Shown: piece by piece, positions 34,915-43,890 of the stretch
Layout: each line of letters opens with the position of its first letter
Position numbering within the stretch: position 1 is the first letter of the stretch
Origin: Alcanivorax sp. S6407
Lineage (GTDB): Bacteria; Pseudomonadota; Gammaproteobacteria; Pseudomonadales; Alcanivoracaceae
Length of the DNA: 64,000 nucleotides
Reading direction: 5' to 3'
NCBI RefSeq assembly: GCF_023016115.1
Contig: NZ_JALKBH010000003.1
Location: 186,001-250,000, forward strand
The notes under the pieces: generated by a model
What the model saw: only the letters and a program-made list of their open reading frames with translations
What the model was told of the DNA's origin: nothing
The model's database searches: none
Translations under genes and position numbers: made by a program

Positions 34915-36894
34915 TTAAAAGTAATACGCCGAAACGATATGAAAGATCAGCAGCGCCGGCAGCGGCCAACACACCAGAATATGCAACCAGGTGGTGCCCT
35001 GTCGTAGCCAGCCCACCCCGGTCATGGCCGCCTGCAATCGCGTCAACAGGGCAGCGGTGATGCCGACGATGGCGGTTCCAATAAAACTCAGCATCAACCA
35101 GCGATTGAGGTTTTTCCCCAGGGAAAAACCGGTGTGCCAATACAACGCCGACAGCGCCAACACCCCCAGCACTGCATGGGCGATACGCCAGCCGGTAAAG
35201 CCCCCCATGGGCACTTTCGGAAAGCGTTTTTTCAGCGACATCAGCAACAGAAGCCCAGATAACGCCAGCACGCCGTAGCCACTCCACTGACGCCACAGGC
35301 CATTACGGGAAAATTGTTCGAACAGGGAAATATCCTGCACGGAGGCAGCAGGTGCAGGGGAAGGCAACCAGAACGCCAACGCCATCAGCAGGGCGGCAAT
35401 GGCAGAGACAATAGCCAGGGTAGTGCCGCCGGGCACCTTGCGAGCCGCCGCCGCGCCGCCAGTGCAAAGGCTGTCCAGTAACGGCTCACAACCGCCACAG
35501 ACGGTGCCCGCGCCGCTGCGGGTTTTCAGGGTAGTCAGGTCACAGCCTTCTCCCATGAAATCCTGCAGCTGGCCCCGCGACAACCCCCGGCATTGGCAGA
35601 TCACCGTCGCCGCTGGCCACTCACTGACCTGGCCGACGCCTGCCTCACTGAGGTCGCCGGTAAAACGAAAACGCAGCAGCTCCCAGGGCATCAAGCGACG
35701 GCCATCGGCGATGCGATTGAGGATCTGTTGACGTTCCGGCCAGGGCCCTACGGACACTGCGCCCACCAGACGGCCGGTTCGCAGCATCAATGCCCGGTAA
35801 ATGCCCTCGCTGGCATTTCGGTAGACCAGAGTGCGATGCACCAGCCCGCGCTCTTCATCCGAAAAGCGTCCGGCGCTGAACACTTCCAGCGACAATACTT
35901 TCAGCCAGGTACTGTCTGCCACCGGCGTATAACTTTCGGCAGATCCGGCCAGACAACCGGCAGCTACCCGGGCCTGTTGCAAGGCAGGCATTACCAGACC
36001 GCACACCTGATCCTGAAACTGGGCGCACTCCCCTACCGCATAGATATGCGGATCGGAGGTTTGCATGGCGCCATTGACGCGAATGCCATTGGCCACTTTC
36101 AGGCCAGCCTTGCGGGCCAGCTCGGTACGTGGCGCAATGCCAGTGGCGAACACCACGGTATCGCAGGGCAGCTCACTGCCATCCGCCAGCACCACCGCTT
36201 CCACCCGTTCGCTACCGGCAATGCGGCGCACGCTGGTGTTAAGCCGAACATCGACGCCGGCATCGCGCAGGCTGTCGGTCACCATACCGGCCGCTTCGCT
36301 GTCCAGCTGGCGGTTCATCACCCGGTCGGCGTGCTGAATCAGAGTGACGTTGGTGCCAAAGCGACACAGGCCGTGGGCGGCTTCGATACCCAGCAGGCCA
36401 CCACCAATCACCACGGTGTGAGTGCTGCGCAGGCGACGCGCCATCAGGGCCTGGGCATCGTCCATGTCGCGGAAACGTAATACACCGGACAGGGTTGTGC
36501 CCGGTATGGAAGGAATATGGGCGTCACTGCCCAGTGCCAGTACCAGGGCACTGTAGTGGTGACGCTGACCGAGCGCATCCTCTACCCAGCGACGGGCAGG
36601 GTTGATCCCGGTAATGGAACGGCCGACCAGATGCTCCACAGAGTCATCCAGTTCTGCCGGCAAATTGGTCAGGTCATCAAAGCCGGTGGATCCGGAAAGA
36701 AAGGTGGAAAGCTTGACGCGATCATAGGGGGCCCAATGCTCTGCACCGAACAGCGTCACCGGTGTGGTTACACCGCGGCGACGCAGTTCCACCAGACACT
36801 GCATGCCCGCCGGGCCGTTACCAACAATGATAATCGGCTCGGCAGTCTCGGCCTCGGGCACCCGGGGTTGCGGCTGATAACGTCGTGCTTCCAC
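34915..36894 (-). CDS. Fusion: NirB-like FAD oxidoreductase, BFD [2Fe-2S] domain and C-terminal membrane haem-b-like domain
   Basis: A 659-residue protein starting at GTG after AGGAGG. Residues 20-320 form the NirB/rubredoxin-reductase FAD/NAD fold (VGNGPAG; second dinucleotide site VVIGGGLLGIEAA; VGECAQF). Residues 431-475 form a BFD-like [2Fe-2S] domain with Cys433, Cys435, Cys466 and Cys469. From residue ~490 there are five hydrophobic segments with histidines 573, 587, 638 and 652 placed like the haem-b pairs of cytochrome b561/ferric-reductase-type proteins. No sirohaem or nitrite-reductase domain is present. It is followed by the 11-haem cytochrome, so electrons may pass from NAD(P)H across the membrane. 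Confidence 0.88.
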   Translation of the reverse strand: MEARRYQPQPRVPEAETAEPIIIVGNGPAGMQCLVELRRRGVTTPVTLFGAEHWAPYDRVKLSTFLSGSTGFDDLTNLPAELDDSVEHLVGRSITGINPARRWVEDALGQRHHYSALVLALGSDAHIPSIPGTTLSGVLRFRDMDDAQALMARRLRSTHTVVIGGGLLGIEAAHGLCRFGTNVTLIQHADRVMNRQLDSEAAGMVTDSLRDAGVDVRLNTSVRRIAGSERVEAVVLADGSELPCDTVVFATGIAPRTELARKAGLKVANGIRVNGAMQTSDPHIYAVGECAQFQDQVCGLVMPALQQARVAAGCLAGSAESYTPVADSTWLKVLSLEVFSAGRFSDEERGLVHRTLVYRNASEGIYRALMLRTGRLVGAVSVGPWPERQQILNRIADGRRLMPWELLRFRFTGDLSEAGVGQVSEWPAATVICQCRGLSRGQLQDFMGEGCDLTTLKTRSGAGTVCGGCEPLLDSLCTGGAAAARKVPGGTTLAIVSAIAALLMALAFWLPSPAPAASVQDISLFEQFSRNGLWRQWSGYGVLALSGLLLLMSLKKRFPKVPMGGFTGWRIAHAVLGVLALSALYWHTGFSLGKNLNRWLMLSFIGTAIVGITAALLTRLQAAMTGVGWLRQGTTWLHILVCWPLPALLIFHIVSAYYF

Positions 36895-36944
36895 CTGAAA
36901 CCTCCTGTCCTGAAGATCAATCGGGGAAAGTCGGGCCAGAACCG

Positions 36945-36980
36945 GAAAGGCCGCCCGCCAAAAGCAACGGGCGCCTTTCT
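36945..36980 (-). terminator. Probable terminator of the porin gene
   Basis: On the minus strand AAAGGCGCCCG and CGGGCGGCCTTT pair around TTGCTTTTGG. There is no long T-run, so it may attenuate rather than stop transcription into the FAD fusion gene. Confidence 0.45.
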
Positions 36981-36988
36981 GTTCATCC

Positions 36989-38173
36989 TCAGAACTTCAG
37001 TTCTGCCCAGGCCCAGTACTTGCTGGTATCAGCGTAGGCAAGGCTATCTGCGCTGAAGTCGGCGTATTTCAGACCCACCACATAGTTCTTGCCGATGGGA
37101 CGCGCTACCAGCAGGTTGGTTTCCGTACCGTAGTCAGTGCTGCCTTCGTTGGCCTTGAAGTCGTGGTATACCGCCAGCAATTTGAAGCCAGCCAACTTGC
37201 CGCCCACCGACACAAAACTGTCTTCCAGGCCGGCTGCCGGGGTGGCCAGGAACTGGTCCGCCCAACCGTTGAAGGCATGCTTGGTGGCCAACGGTGTCTG
37301 GAACGCCACCAGGCCGTCATCAGAACCAAGCACTTCCTGTGCCACTTTTACGGTGACCCCTGCCACCTGGGCACCCAGTTCTGCGAAGTAGTAATCGGTA
37401 TCACCGGCCTCCACTTCCTGCTGTGCCCCTTCCAGGGTCAGCAACAACTTCACTGCGTCCAGATCAAAGGCACCGGAATAGCGCAGACCGTAGGTGTCAT
37501 TATCGGAATCGACCACGTTGTCGGTTTCCAGCAGATAGCCGTAACCGGTCAGGGAGCCACCGGGAGCACCGGTCCAGCTGGCGTTGAACAGATAGTTGGA
37601 GGTATTCGCATCAAACTTCGGAGTAATGCCGTTCACCTGGGTCAGATAGGCGGTGGAGAACTTGAAGTCACCGACACCGTAATCCACCTTGGCACCATCG
37701 AAGGTCTGCTCGTCCTGACGCCAACCCACGTTACCCACGAAGCGTGCGTTATCGTAGATAATGCGCTGACGACCGTAGGTGGCCACCAGGCCTTCCAAGG
37801 CATCGCTACCGGTATAACTGATCGCTGCGCGGTTCAGCTCGGTGACTTCCGGATCCGCAATAATGGGATAACCGGGCTTGTTGGGCGCGTAGTAACCCGT
37901 CTTGCCAACAATGCGGGTATCTTCAAACTCCCCCATCACATCAAAGCCGTAAAACTTGCCGCTCTGATAGCCAAGACGGGTGCGCAGGGTCAGCCCCTTT
38001 GCATCTTCGGTTGCTCCATCCACGTCCACTTCTTCATGACGCAGACGCATGTTCAGCAACGGCGTGCCGCTCTTCAGTGCCGTAATGAACGCATCATCTT
38101 CAGCGATGGCAGAACCGGTAAAACCCAGCGTGGACAGAAAAACGCCGGCAGCAATGGCAGAATATTTCATCAT
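36989..38173 (-). CDS. Outer-membrane beta-barrel porin (alginate-export-like family)
   Basis: A 394-residue protein starting MMKYSAIAAGVF with a Sec signal cleaved near SAIAEDD and GAGGAAA before the ATG pair. Strand-like alternation runs throughout, with the segment GRQRIIYDNARFVGNVGWRQDEQTFDGA typical of alginate-export-like porins. It ends in aromatic AWAELKF, an outer-membrane sorting end. Its place between nrtC and the electron-transfer genes suggests it admits nitrate or a related anion (inference). A MITE-like element ends 50 bases upstream. Confidence 0.8.
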   Translation of the reverse strand: MMKYSAIAAGVFLSTLGFTGSAIAEDDAFITALKSGTPLLNMRLRHEEVDVDGATEDAKGLTLRTRLGYQSGKFYGFDVMGEFEDTRIVGKTGYYAPNKPGYPIIADPEVTELNRAAISYTGSDALEGLVATYGRQRIIYDNARFVGNVGWRQDEQTFDGAKVDYGVGDFKFSTAYLTQVNGITPKFDANTSNYLFNASWTGAPGGSLTGYGYLLETDNVVDSDNDTYGLRYSGAFDLDAVKLLLTLEGAQQEVEAGDTDYYFAELGAQVAGVTVKVAQEVLGSDDGLVAFQTPLATKHAFNGWADQFLATPAAGLEDSFVSVGGKLAGFKLLAVYHDFKANEGSTDYGTETNLLVARPIGKNYVVGLKYADFSADSLAYADTSKYWAWAELKF

Positions 38174-38222
38174 CGTTTCCTCAACACTTCCCAAAAGTAA
38201 AATTGATAAATTCGTGAATTTA

Positions 38223-38487
38223 AGGAGCCTCTGAATAACTCCTTGCATGCTCAGCGTGACTTGGAGCGTGCAGCTGTTGTGTCTTGTCTCGACGGTAAGG
38301 GTGGTTCCCTTTCCTAGAGGCAAGGCGCAGCAGATGTGCTCTCCAAGCCGCGCCCTTCGGGTCTTCCAGGCTGGCCCGCACTCGTTGTTGCGCTTTTTCG
38401 ATGGATGGACATACACCTTCAAAATCGCGCCTAGATTGCGAGCCAGCCTGAAAGACTGAGCACGCAAGGAGTTATTCAGAGGCTCCT
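38223..38487. mobile_element. MITE-like element (265 bp)
   Basis: Terminal inverted repeats of about 32 bp with one mismatch: AGGAGCCTCTGAATAACTCC onward at the left end, its complement at the right (GGAGTTATTCAGAGGCTCCT). TA duplicates flank it at 38221-38222 and 38488-38489. No transposase frame fits inside. It separates nrtC from the porin gene and lies only 49 bases upstream of the porin ATG. Confidence 0.85.
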
Positions 38488-38564
38488 TAGGACGCACCTT
38501 CCCCGTTCCCGCTTTTCGGTGCGTCGAAAAAGCGGGCGGTTAAATCAGATCAATCGGTTTGGAA

Positions 38565-39404
38565 TCAGGCCCTTTTGCGAGTGGCCTCCGCCTTCTCGCT
38601 GGTGCGTTTGGGCATCGGCTCCACCTTGCGTTGCTTCTCGTACAGGAACTGCAGTACCTGCTGACGACAACGCACAAACGTGGGGTCATCCGCCAGCGCC
38701 AGGCGATCGCGCGGACGGGGCAGATTCACATCGAGAATTTCGCCGATGGTGGCAGATGGGCCATTGGTCATCATGACGATGCGGTCAGACAGCAGCACCG
38801 CCTCATCCACATCATGGGTAATCATGATCACCGTGGTACCCAGCTGGGCATGAATTTCCATCAGGGAATCCTGCAGGTGTGCACGGGTCAGTGCATCCAG
38901 CGCCCCAAACGGCTCATCCATCAACAGTACCTGGGGCTGCATGGCCAGCGCCCGGGCGATCCCCACGCGCTGCTTCATGCCACCGGAAATTTCATCCGGC
39001 TTCTTGTGCATGGCGTGGGCCATGTGCACCAGCTCCAGATTGTGTTCTACCCAGTCGCGGATCTCCGCCTTGCTCTTGGTCTTCTTGAAGACCTGCTTGA
39101 CCGCCAGTTCCACATTCTCAAAGGCAGTCAGCCAGGGCAGCAGCGAATGGTTCTGGAACACTACCGCCCGTTCCGGGCCCGGTTCGGTGACTTCATGCTT
39201 GTCCAGAATCACCCCACCGTCGGTGGCCTGCAGCAGGCCGGCAACGATATTAAGGACGGTGGATTTACCGCAACCGGAGTGACCGATCAGGGAAACAAAC
39301 TCACCGGAATCGATTTTCAGATTTACTTCTTTCAGCGCTTCGAAAGTACCTTTAGGGGTGTCGAACTTCATTCCGACGTTGGAGAGTTCCAGTAATGCTT
39401 TCAT
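38565..39404 (-). CDS. Nitrate ABC transporter ATP-binding protein
   Basis: A 279-residue ATPase with Walker A GHSGCGKST, signature ISGGMKQRVGIARAL and Walker B VLLMDEPFGALD. It belongs to the NrtC/NrtD group. A basic C-terminal tail (KRTSEKAEATRKRA) is present. It lacks the regulatory NrtA-like domain of cyanobacterial NrtC. AAGGAG precedes the ATG. Last gene of nrtABC. Confidence 0.93.
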   Translation of the reverse strand: MKALLELSNVGMKFDTPKGTFEALKEVNLKIDSGEFVSLIGHSGCGKSTVLNIVAGLLQATDGGVILDKHEVTEPGPERAVVFQNHSLLPWLTAFENVELAVKQVFKKTKSKAEIRDWVEHNLELVHMAHAMHKKPDEISGGMKQRVGIARALAMQPQVLLMDEPFGALDALTRAHLQDSLMEIHAQLGTTVIMITHDVDEAVLLSDRIVMMTNGPSATIGEILDVNLPRPRDRLALADDPTFVRCRQQVLQFLYEKQRKVEPMPKRTSEKAEATRKRA

Positions 39405-39420
39405 GTCGTTTCTCCTTTTC

Positions 39421-40422
39421 TTAGCGCTGTACAGAAGATTTGTCCCACACCAGAGCGCGTTGCAGCATCAGCATTACGCGGTCCAGCAGGAAACCGATCA
39501 GACCAATCACAATCACTGCGACCATGATCCGTCCCAGGGATTGGGAGCTACCGTTCTGGAATTCATCCCAGACGAACTTTCCAAGACCCGGGTTTTGCGC
39601 CAGCATCTCGGCCGCGATCAGCACCATCCAGGCGATACCCAGACTCAAACGCAAACCGGTGAACATCATCGGCAGCGCAGAAGGCAGCACGATCTTGCGC
39701 ACATGACTCAATGCATTGAGACGCAGCACCCGGGACACATTGGTCAGATCCTGGCTCACCGAAGTCACCCCCACCGAGGTATTCATCAGCGTGGGCCACA
39801 GGCAGCACAGGGACACGGTGAACATGGAGGTCAGGAAGGACTTGGCCACCAGCGGATCATCGGTCACGTACACAGCACTCACTACCATGGTCACCAGTGG
39901 CAGCCAGGCCAGCGGCGACACAGGCTTGAACAGCTGAATCAGGGGATTCATGGCCGCATGGGCGGTGCTGCTCAGACCGATCACGATCCCGAGAGGAATG
40001 GCAATCATGGAAGCCAGCAGGAAGCCGCTCATCACCGTGATCAGGCTGGTACCAATCTGATCAAAGAAGGTCGGTGCACCGGTGTAGTCCCGATACACCG
40101 GCTCCCAATCCGGCTGTTGTGCCAACCGCGAGGCAATGTACTTCTCCTGACGCTCATGGAACGCCGCTTCCTTGGCACGGGACGCCTGATGCTCATCCAC
40201 CAGGGTGCCCGCCTGCTCCCAGACATCAACCGGGCCCGGGAACTGCCCCAGCGAGGTATCGATACGCTGGGCCGCCAGTTGCCACAGCAACAGGAAGGCG
40301 GCAATGCCCATCACCGGCCAGATCAACTGGCGCAGCAGTGTCTGCCACTGGTCCGCCGACATTTTGCCGGTGGCCAGAGCGCGGTAGGGTTCCATCCAGG
40401 TCGGGAAAGTCAGGGTCACCAT
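39421..40422 (-). CDS. nrtB: Nitrate ABC transporter permease
   Basis: A 333-residue permease with binding-protein-dependent transport fold. The EAA-like loop (DLTNVSRVLRLNALSHVRKIVLPSALPMMFTGLR) contacts the ATPase. An N-terminal extension of about 130 residues has one helix (WPVMGIAAFLLLWQLAAQ) and a charged stretch. AGGAG lies before the ATG. Confidence 0.93.
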   Translation of the reverse strand: MVTLTFPTWMEPYRALATGKMSADQWQTLLRQLIWPVMGIAAFLLLWQLAAQRIDTSLGQFPGPVDVWEQAGTLVDEHQASRAKEAAFHERQEKYIASRLAQQPDWEPVYRDYTGAPTFFDQIGTSLITVMSGFLLASMIAIPLGIVIGLSSTAHAAMNPLIQLFKPVSPLAWLPLVTMVVSAVYVTDDPLVAKSFLTSMFTVSLCCLWPTLMNTSVGVTSVSQDLTNVSRVLRLNALSHVRKIVLPSALPMMFTGLRLSLGIAWMVLIAAEMLAQNPGLGKFVWDEFQNGSSQSLGRIMVAVIVIGLIGFLLDRVMLMLQRALVWDKSSVQR

Positions 40423-40449
40423 GATTGCTACTCCTCGAGTGACGAGCGC

Positions 40450-41811
40450 TTAAAGCGCGTCGCCCTCTTTCAGACCAATCGGGAATTTCGCCAGGTATTC
40501 GTTGGGCTTGCGACCGTCATAGGTGATGTTGTCGATAAAGCCCTTCTGCGGCGGCTTGTAGCCGGTTTCGGTAGCAAAATCCGGGAACTCGTCGGCAGCG
40601 ATCTTGCCCTCTGCGATCAGGGCTTTGGCAGCCACCGCATAGATGTCCGGGCGATAGACTTTCTTGGCGATATCCATGTACCAGCTGTCCGGCTTGCTAT
40701 CGCTGATCTGGCCCCAGCGACGCATCTGGGTCAGATACCAGATGGCATCGGAGTAGTAGGGATAGGTCGCGTTGTAACGGAAGAACACGTTGAAGTCCGG
40801 CACCTCACGCACGTCACCTTTTTCGTACTCGAAGGTGCCGGTCATGGAGTTGGCGATCACATCGTAGTCCGCACCCACGTAGTTGGGTTGAGACAGGATC
40901 TTCACCGCTTCCGGACGGTTGGCGTTGTTGTTTTCATCCAGCCACTTGGCCGCACGAATCATCGCCTTCACCACACGGATGTGAGTGTTCGGATACTTGT
41001 CGGCCCAGCCCTTGCTCACACCGAACACTTTCTCCGGGTTGTTTCTCCAGATTTCGTAGTCAGTGATCACCGGCACACCGATGCCCTTGAACACGGCCTG
41101 CTGGTTCCACGGCTCACCTACGCAGTAGCCGTAGATGGTGCCCGCTTCCAGGGTGGCCGGCATTTGCGGCGGCGGGGTCACGGACAACAGGACGTCGGCC
41201 TGCAGCTGGCCACTGGTATCACCTTTATGGGGAGCGTAGTAACCCGGGTTCAGGCCACCGGCCGCCAGCCAGTAACGCAGTTCGTAGTTATGGGTGGATA
41301 CCGGGAACACCATGCCCATATTGAAGGGCTTGCCTTCTGCCTTGTACTTTTCCACCACCGGCTTCAGGGCATCGGCCTTGATCGGGTGGACCGGTTTGCC
41401 GTTTTCAACCGGAATGTTCTTCTTCATTTCTTCCCACACCGCATTGGAAACGGTAATGCCGTTGCCGTTCAGATCCATGCTGAATGCAGTGATGATGTGC
41501 GCCTCGGTACCATAACCAATGGTGGCACCCAGCGGCTGGCCTGCCAGCATGTGTGCGCCATCCAGCTGACCGTCAATCACCCGATCCAGCAGTACCTTCC
41601 AGTTAGCCTGGGCTTCCAGAGTCACAAACAGGCCTTCTTCTTCAAAAAACCCTTTTTCGTACGCCACGGCGAGGGGGGCCATATCAGTCAGTTTGATAAA
41701 GCCGAACTTGAGGTCAGCCTTTTCCGGCCAGCCCACAGAGTCGTCCGCCATGGCGTTGACCGAGAGCCCCAACGTCAGTGCTGTCATTGCTGTGCGAATA
41801 AACTTTTTCAT
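40450..41811 (-). CDS. nrtA: Nitrate ABC transporter substrate-binding protein
   Basis: A 453-residue periplasmic protein of the NrtA family. The Sec signal ends at ANAMADD-like residues ([11 protein letters not shown]). The binding lobe shows [20 protein letters not shown] and [15 protein letters not shown], shared with NasS. GAGGGAAG precedes the ATG. Its leader contains the NasT-type terminator and its promoter is of sigma-54 type. It binds nitrate for the nrtABC importer. Confidence 0.94.
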   Translation of the reverse strand: MKKFIRTAMTALTLGLSVNAMADDSVGWPEKADLKFGFIKLTDMAPLAVAYEKGFFEEEGLFVTLEAQANWKVLLDRVIDGQLDGAHMLAGQPLGATIGYGTEAHIITAFSMDLNGNGITVSNAVWEEMKKNIPVENGKPVHPIKADALKPVVEKYKAEGKPFNMGMVFPVSTHNYELRYWLAAGGLNPGYYAPHKGDTSGQLQADVLLSVTPPPQMPATLEAGTIYGYCVGEPWNQQAVFKGIGVPVITDYEIWRNNPEKVFGVSKGWADKYPNTHIRVVKAMIRAAKWLDENNNANRPEAVKILSQPNYVGADYDVIANSMTGTFEYEKGDVREVPDFNVFFRYNATYPYYSDAIWYLTQMRRWGQISDSKPDSWYMDIAKKVYRPDIYAVAAKALIAEGKIAADEFPDFATETGYKPPQKGFIDNITYDGRKPNEYLAKFPIGLKEGDAL

Positions 41812-41847
41812 CAGTCTTCCCTCATTCGCCTGCTATCCCGCAGGCAT

Positions 41848-41898
41848 AAAAAAAGCGCTCAGGGAACCCGGTCATCGTTGACCAGTTTCCTTGAGCGC
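41848..41898 (-). terminator. Leader terminator of nrtA, with second ANTAR-type hexaloop
   Basis: On the minus strand GCGCTCA ... TGAGCGC form the base of a long stem that closes with GGTC-AACGAT-GACC, then TTTTTTT. The apical hexaloop AACGAT has A1 and G4, the ANTAR requirement. It stands between promoter and gene, so readthrough must be controlled. Confidence 0.88.
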
Positions 41899-41915
41899 CT
41901 TTGCTCGAATCTTGT

Positions 41916-41935
41916 CGTGATCGCCATTGATCACG
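41916..41935 (-). promoter_or_regulatory. First ANTAR hairpin (NasT target) in the nrtA leader
   Basis: CGTGATC-AATGGC-GATCACG: a perfect 7-bp stem closed by a hexaloop with A1 and G4. It is 17 bases upstream of the terminator hairpin. Paired hexaloop stems are the known binding target of NasR/NasT-type ANTAR proteins. Confidence 0.85.
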
Positions 41936-41981
41936 AAGACGTATTTTGGTCACAGCGCTGTTGCTGCGATGCCATGACTAA

Positions 41982-41998
41982 CGCAATTGCTGTGCCAA
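41982..41998 (-). promoter_or_regulatory. Sigma-54 promoter of nrtABC
   Basis: TTGGCACAGCAATTGCG on the minus strand matches the RpoN consensus TGGCACG-N4-TTGCW, with GG and GC exactly 12 bases apart. The predicted start near 41971 gives a leader of about 160 bases that includes both hairpins. Confidence 0.85.
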
Positions 41999-42320
41999 CT
42001 TTAAAAATCTAACCTTTTCAGCAACTTAGCCTTTCACTCTACGTTCACCCCCAACCGCAACGCCCATAAATTGCACAAGCGGCACTGTTCTGAATCATTT
42101 CCCGCTCACCAAAATGCATCACACTTCTGCGACAACCTGGCCCACTACCTGAAATGCCCGATTTTGCGCCAGCATGGTGAAAAAAAGCCGCACCGCTTGC
42201 GACCAATGGCCAATTATCACTACAGGAAATAATGAACATCATTCTCGATGTGAGGAGTAATAACAGTAGAGCTGCTAGGCTGCTGCCTCCTTTTTACCGC
42301 TAATCCGCTCGAGAGCGACC
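41999..42320. other. Divergent control region nrtA / MFS gene
   Basis: Apart from the NtrC-like site, no gene or repeat is seen here. The first part is AT-richer than its surroundings. The promoter of the MFS gene must lie here, but I could not fix it. Confidence 0.5.
42165..42181. promoter_or_regulatory. Candidate NtrC enhancer site
   Basis: TGCGCCAGCATGGTGAA fits the 7-3-7 NtrC pattern (TGCACCA-N3-TGGTGCA) with two mismatches, about 170 bases upstream of the sigma-54 promoter, a normal enhancer distance. Confidence 0.55.
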
Positions 42321-43475
42321 ATGGCCCACACCGACAACGACACCCTTCGCATTGCCCTCGCCGGTGCCTTCAGTCTGGTCATCGCCCTCGGTATCGGCCG
42401 TTTCCTGTTCACCCCGGCTTTGCCAGACATGATTACCGACACGACGCTCACCGCCGTCAGTGGAGGCTACCTGGCAGCGGTCAACTATGGTGGCTATCTT
42501 CTGGGCGCCATGCTGGCCATGCTGGTCCCCTCTCACCGGGCACGAACCGCTTTCTGGTGTGCCCTTTGGGTAAGCGTGAGCAGCAGTCTGCTGATGAGCT
42601 TGAGTAGCACCTTTACCCCCTGGGCCATCAACCGCTTCCTGGCTGGCATCGCCAGCGCCATCATCATGGTCAATGGGTCCGCGCTGGTGCTGGGCGCCCT
42701 GCCTAACCATCGGCGCGCCCGGCTCGGCAACATTCATTACGCCGGTATCGGGCTGGGCATCAGCATTGCGGCCTTAACCGTGGCACTGGTGGAATCCCTC
42801 TCGGGAAGTTATCCGGCCATGTGGTTTACCTGCGGAGTACTGGCACTGCTACTGACACCGCTGTTGCGCATCATCCCCGCGCTGCCCCACGCCAGCGAGC
42901 ACGCCCATAGCCGCCAGCCGGTCAATCGCAAGGCAATGGGTTTTCTTATCGCCAGCTACACCCTGGCCGGCTTCGGCTATATCACCAGCACCACCTACCT
43001 GCCGGTGATCGCCCGACAACAACTGCCCGGGCTGGACAGCGCCGCCTTCTATACCTGGCTGGCTGTGGGTCTGGCCGCTATTCCCGCCAACCTGCTATGG
43101 GGCAAGCTGGCCAGCCGGGCTGGCGAACGTAATGCTTTGATAATGGCGCTTGGCGTGCAGGCCATGGGCGTCAGCGCACCCGCCTGGCTACCCGGCCTCA
43201 GCGGCCTGGTCACCAGCGGCCTGTTGGTCGGCGGCACCTTCACAGCCGTTGTGGCCCTGAGCATGTATTGCGGCCGCCAACTGGCGCCCCACGCCGCCAG
43301 CATGGCCCTTGGCGCGCTGACTGCGTGTTACGGGGTGGGACAGATTCTCGGGCCGGTAGTGACGGCGAACTTTCTGGAAAGCAGCGGCAGCTTTGCACCG
43401 GGCCTGATCGGAGCGGCGGTGGCGCTGGCAGGCGCGGCAGTGTTGCTGCTGCCGTTGAGTCAGGAACGCTTTTAG
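42321..43475 (+). CDS. YbfB/YjiJ family MFS transporter
   Basis: A 384-residue MFS protein with 12 hydrophobic segments. It begins with LRIALAGAFSLVIALGIGRFLFTPALP, the family's first helix. GNIHYAGIGLGISIAALTV and TACYGVGQILGPVV are also typical. GAGAGCG precedes the ATG. The substrate is unknown. It is divergent from nrtABC and shares that promoter region; a nitrate link is not shown. Confidence 0.9.
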   Translation: MAHTDNDTLRIALAGAFSLVIALGIGRFLFTPALPDMITDTTLTAVSGGYLAAVNYGGYLLGAMLAMLVPSHRARTAFWCALWVSVSSSLLMSLSSTFTPWAINRFLAGIASAIIMVNGSALVLGALPNHRRARLGNIHYAGIGLGISIAALTVALVESLSGSYPAMWFTCGVLALLLTPLLRIIPALPHASEHAHSRQPVNRKAMGFLIASYTLAGFGYITSTTYLPVIARQQLPGLDSAAFYTWLAVGLAAIPANLLWGKLASRAGERNALIMALGVQAMGVSAPAWLPGLSGLVTSGLLVGGTFTAVVALSMYCGRQLAPHAASMALGALTACYGVGQILGPVVTANFLESSGSFAPGLIGAAVALAGAAVLLLPLSQERF

Positions 43476-43870
43476 GGCTGTCGCCGACCGCAGCGGCGCA
43501 CCAACAGAGGCATAACGGCAAACAACAACAACGCCAGGTAGTAGGCAGAACCGGATACTGGATCCCGCTCCCAAAGGTACTCTTCCAGACGCCGTCCCTG
43601 AGCCAGCGTCATCACAATCTCTGCAGCGAGCATGAATATCAGGGCCAACACCCCCGCCCCGATACACTGCCCCGCCGACACCAGCGCAAAACGCCCCACC
43701 AACCAGCGCGCCACCAGAACACTGGCCAGCACCATAAAAGGCAACTCCAGCAACTCCGCCCAGCGCTCCCCCAGCCGGGGCACCAGAAAGGGAATCCGGA
43801 TCAGGGCCAGGGCAAAGCCGATCGCGAAGGTCAGAAAAAAATAACTAACCCCCGCCTTCAGTGTCTTCAT
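43472..43870 (-). CDS. Hypothetical four-helix membrane protein
   Basis: A 132-residue protein with four hydrophobic segments (YFFLTFAIGFALALIRIPFLV, LPFMVLASVLVARWLVG, GAGVLALIFMLAAEIVMT, YLALLLFAVMPLLV). GGAGG lies before the ATG. It converges on the MFS gene with a 4-base overlap of stop ends. I do not recognise a named family. Confidence 0.75.
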   Translation of the reverse strand: MKTLKAGVSYFFLTFAIGFALALIRIPFLVPRLGERWAELLELPFMVLASVLVARWLVGRFALVSAGQCIGAGVLALIFMLAAEIVMTLAQGRRLEEYLWERDPVSGSAYYLALLLFAVMPLLVRRCGRRQP

Positions 43871-43890
43871 GCTTTACCCTCCGTGGCCTC

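Noticed and set aside
39358-42012. 884-residue open frame on the plus strand
   Set aside because: It lies antisense to nrtA, nrtB and nrtC, whose families are certain; the frame is a high-GC shadow with no motif and His-rich composition.
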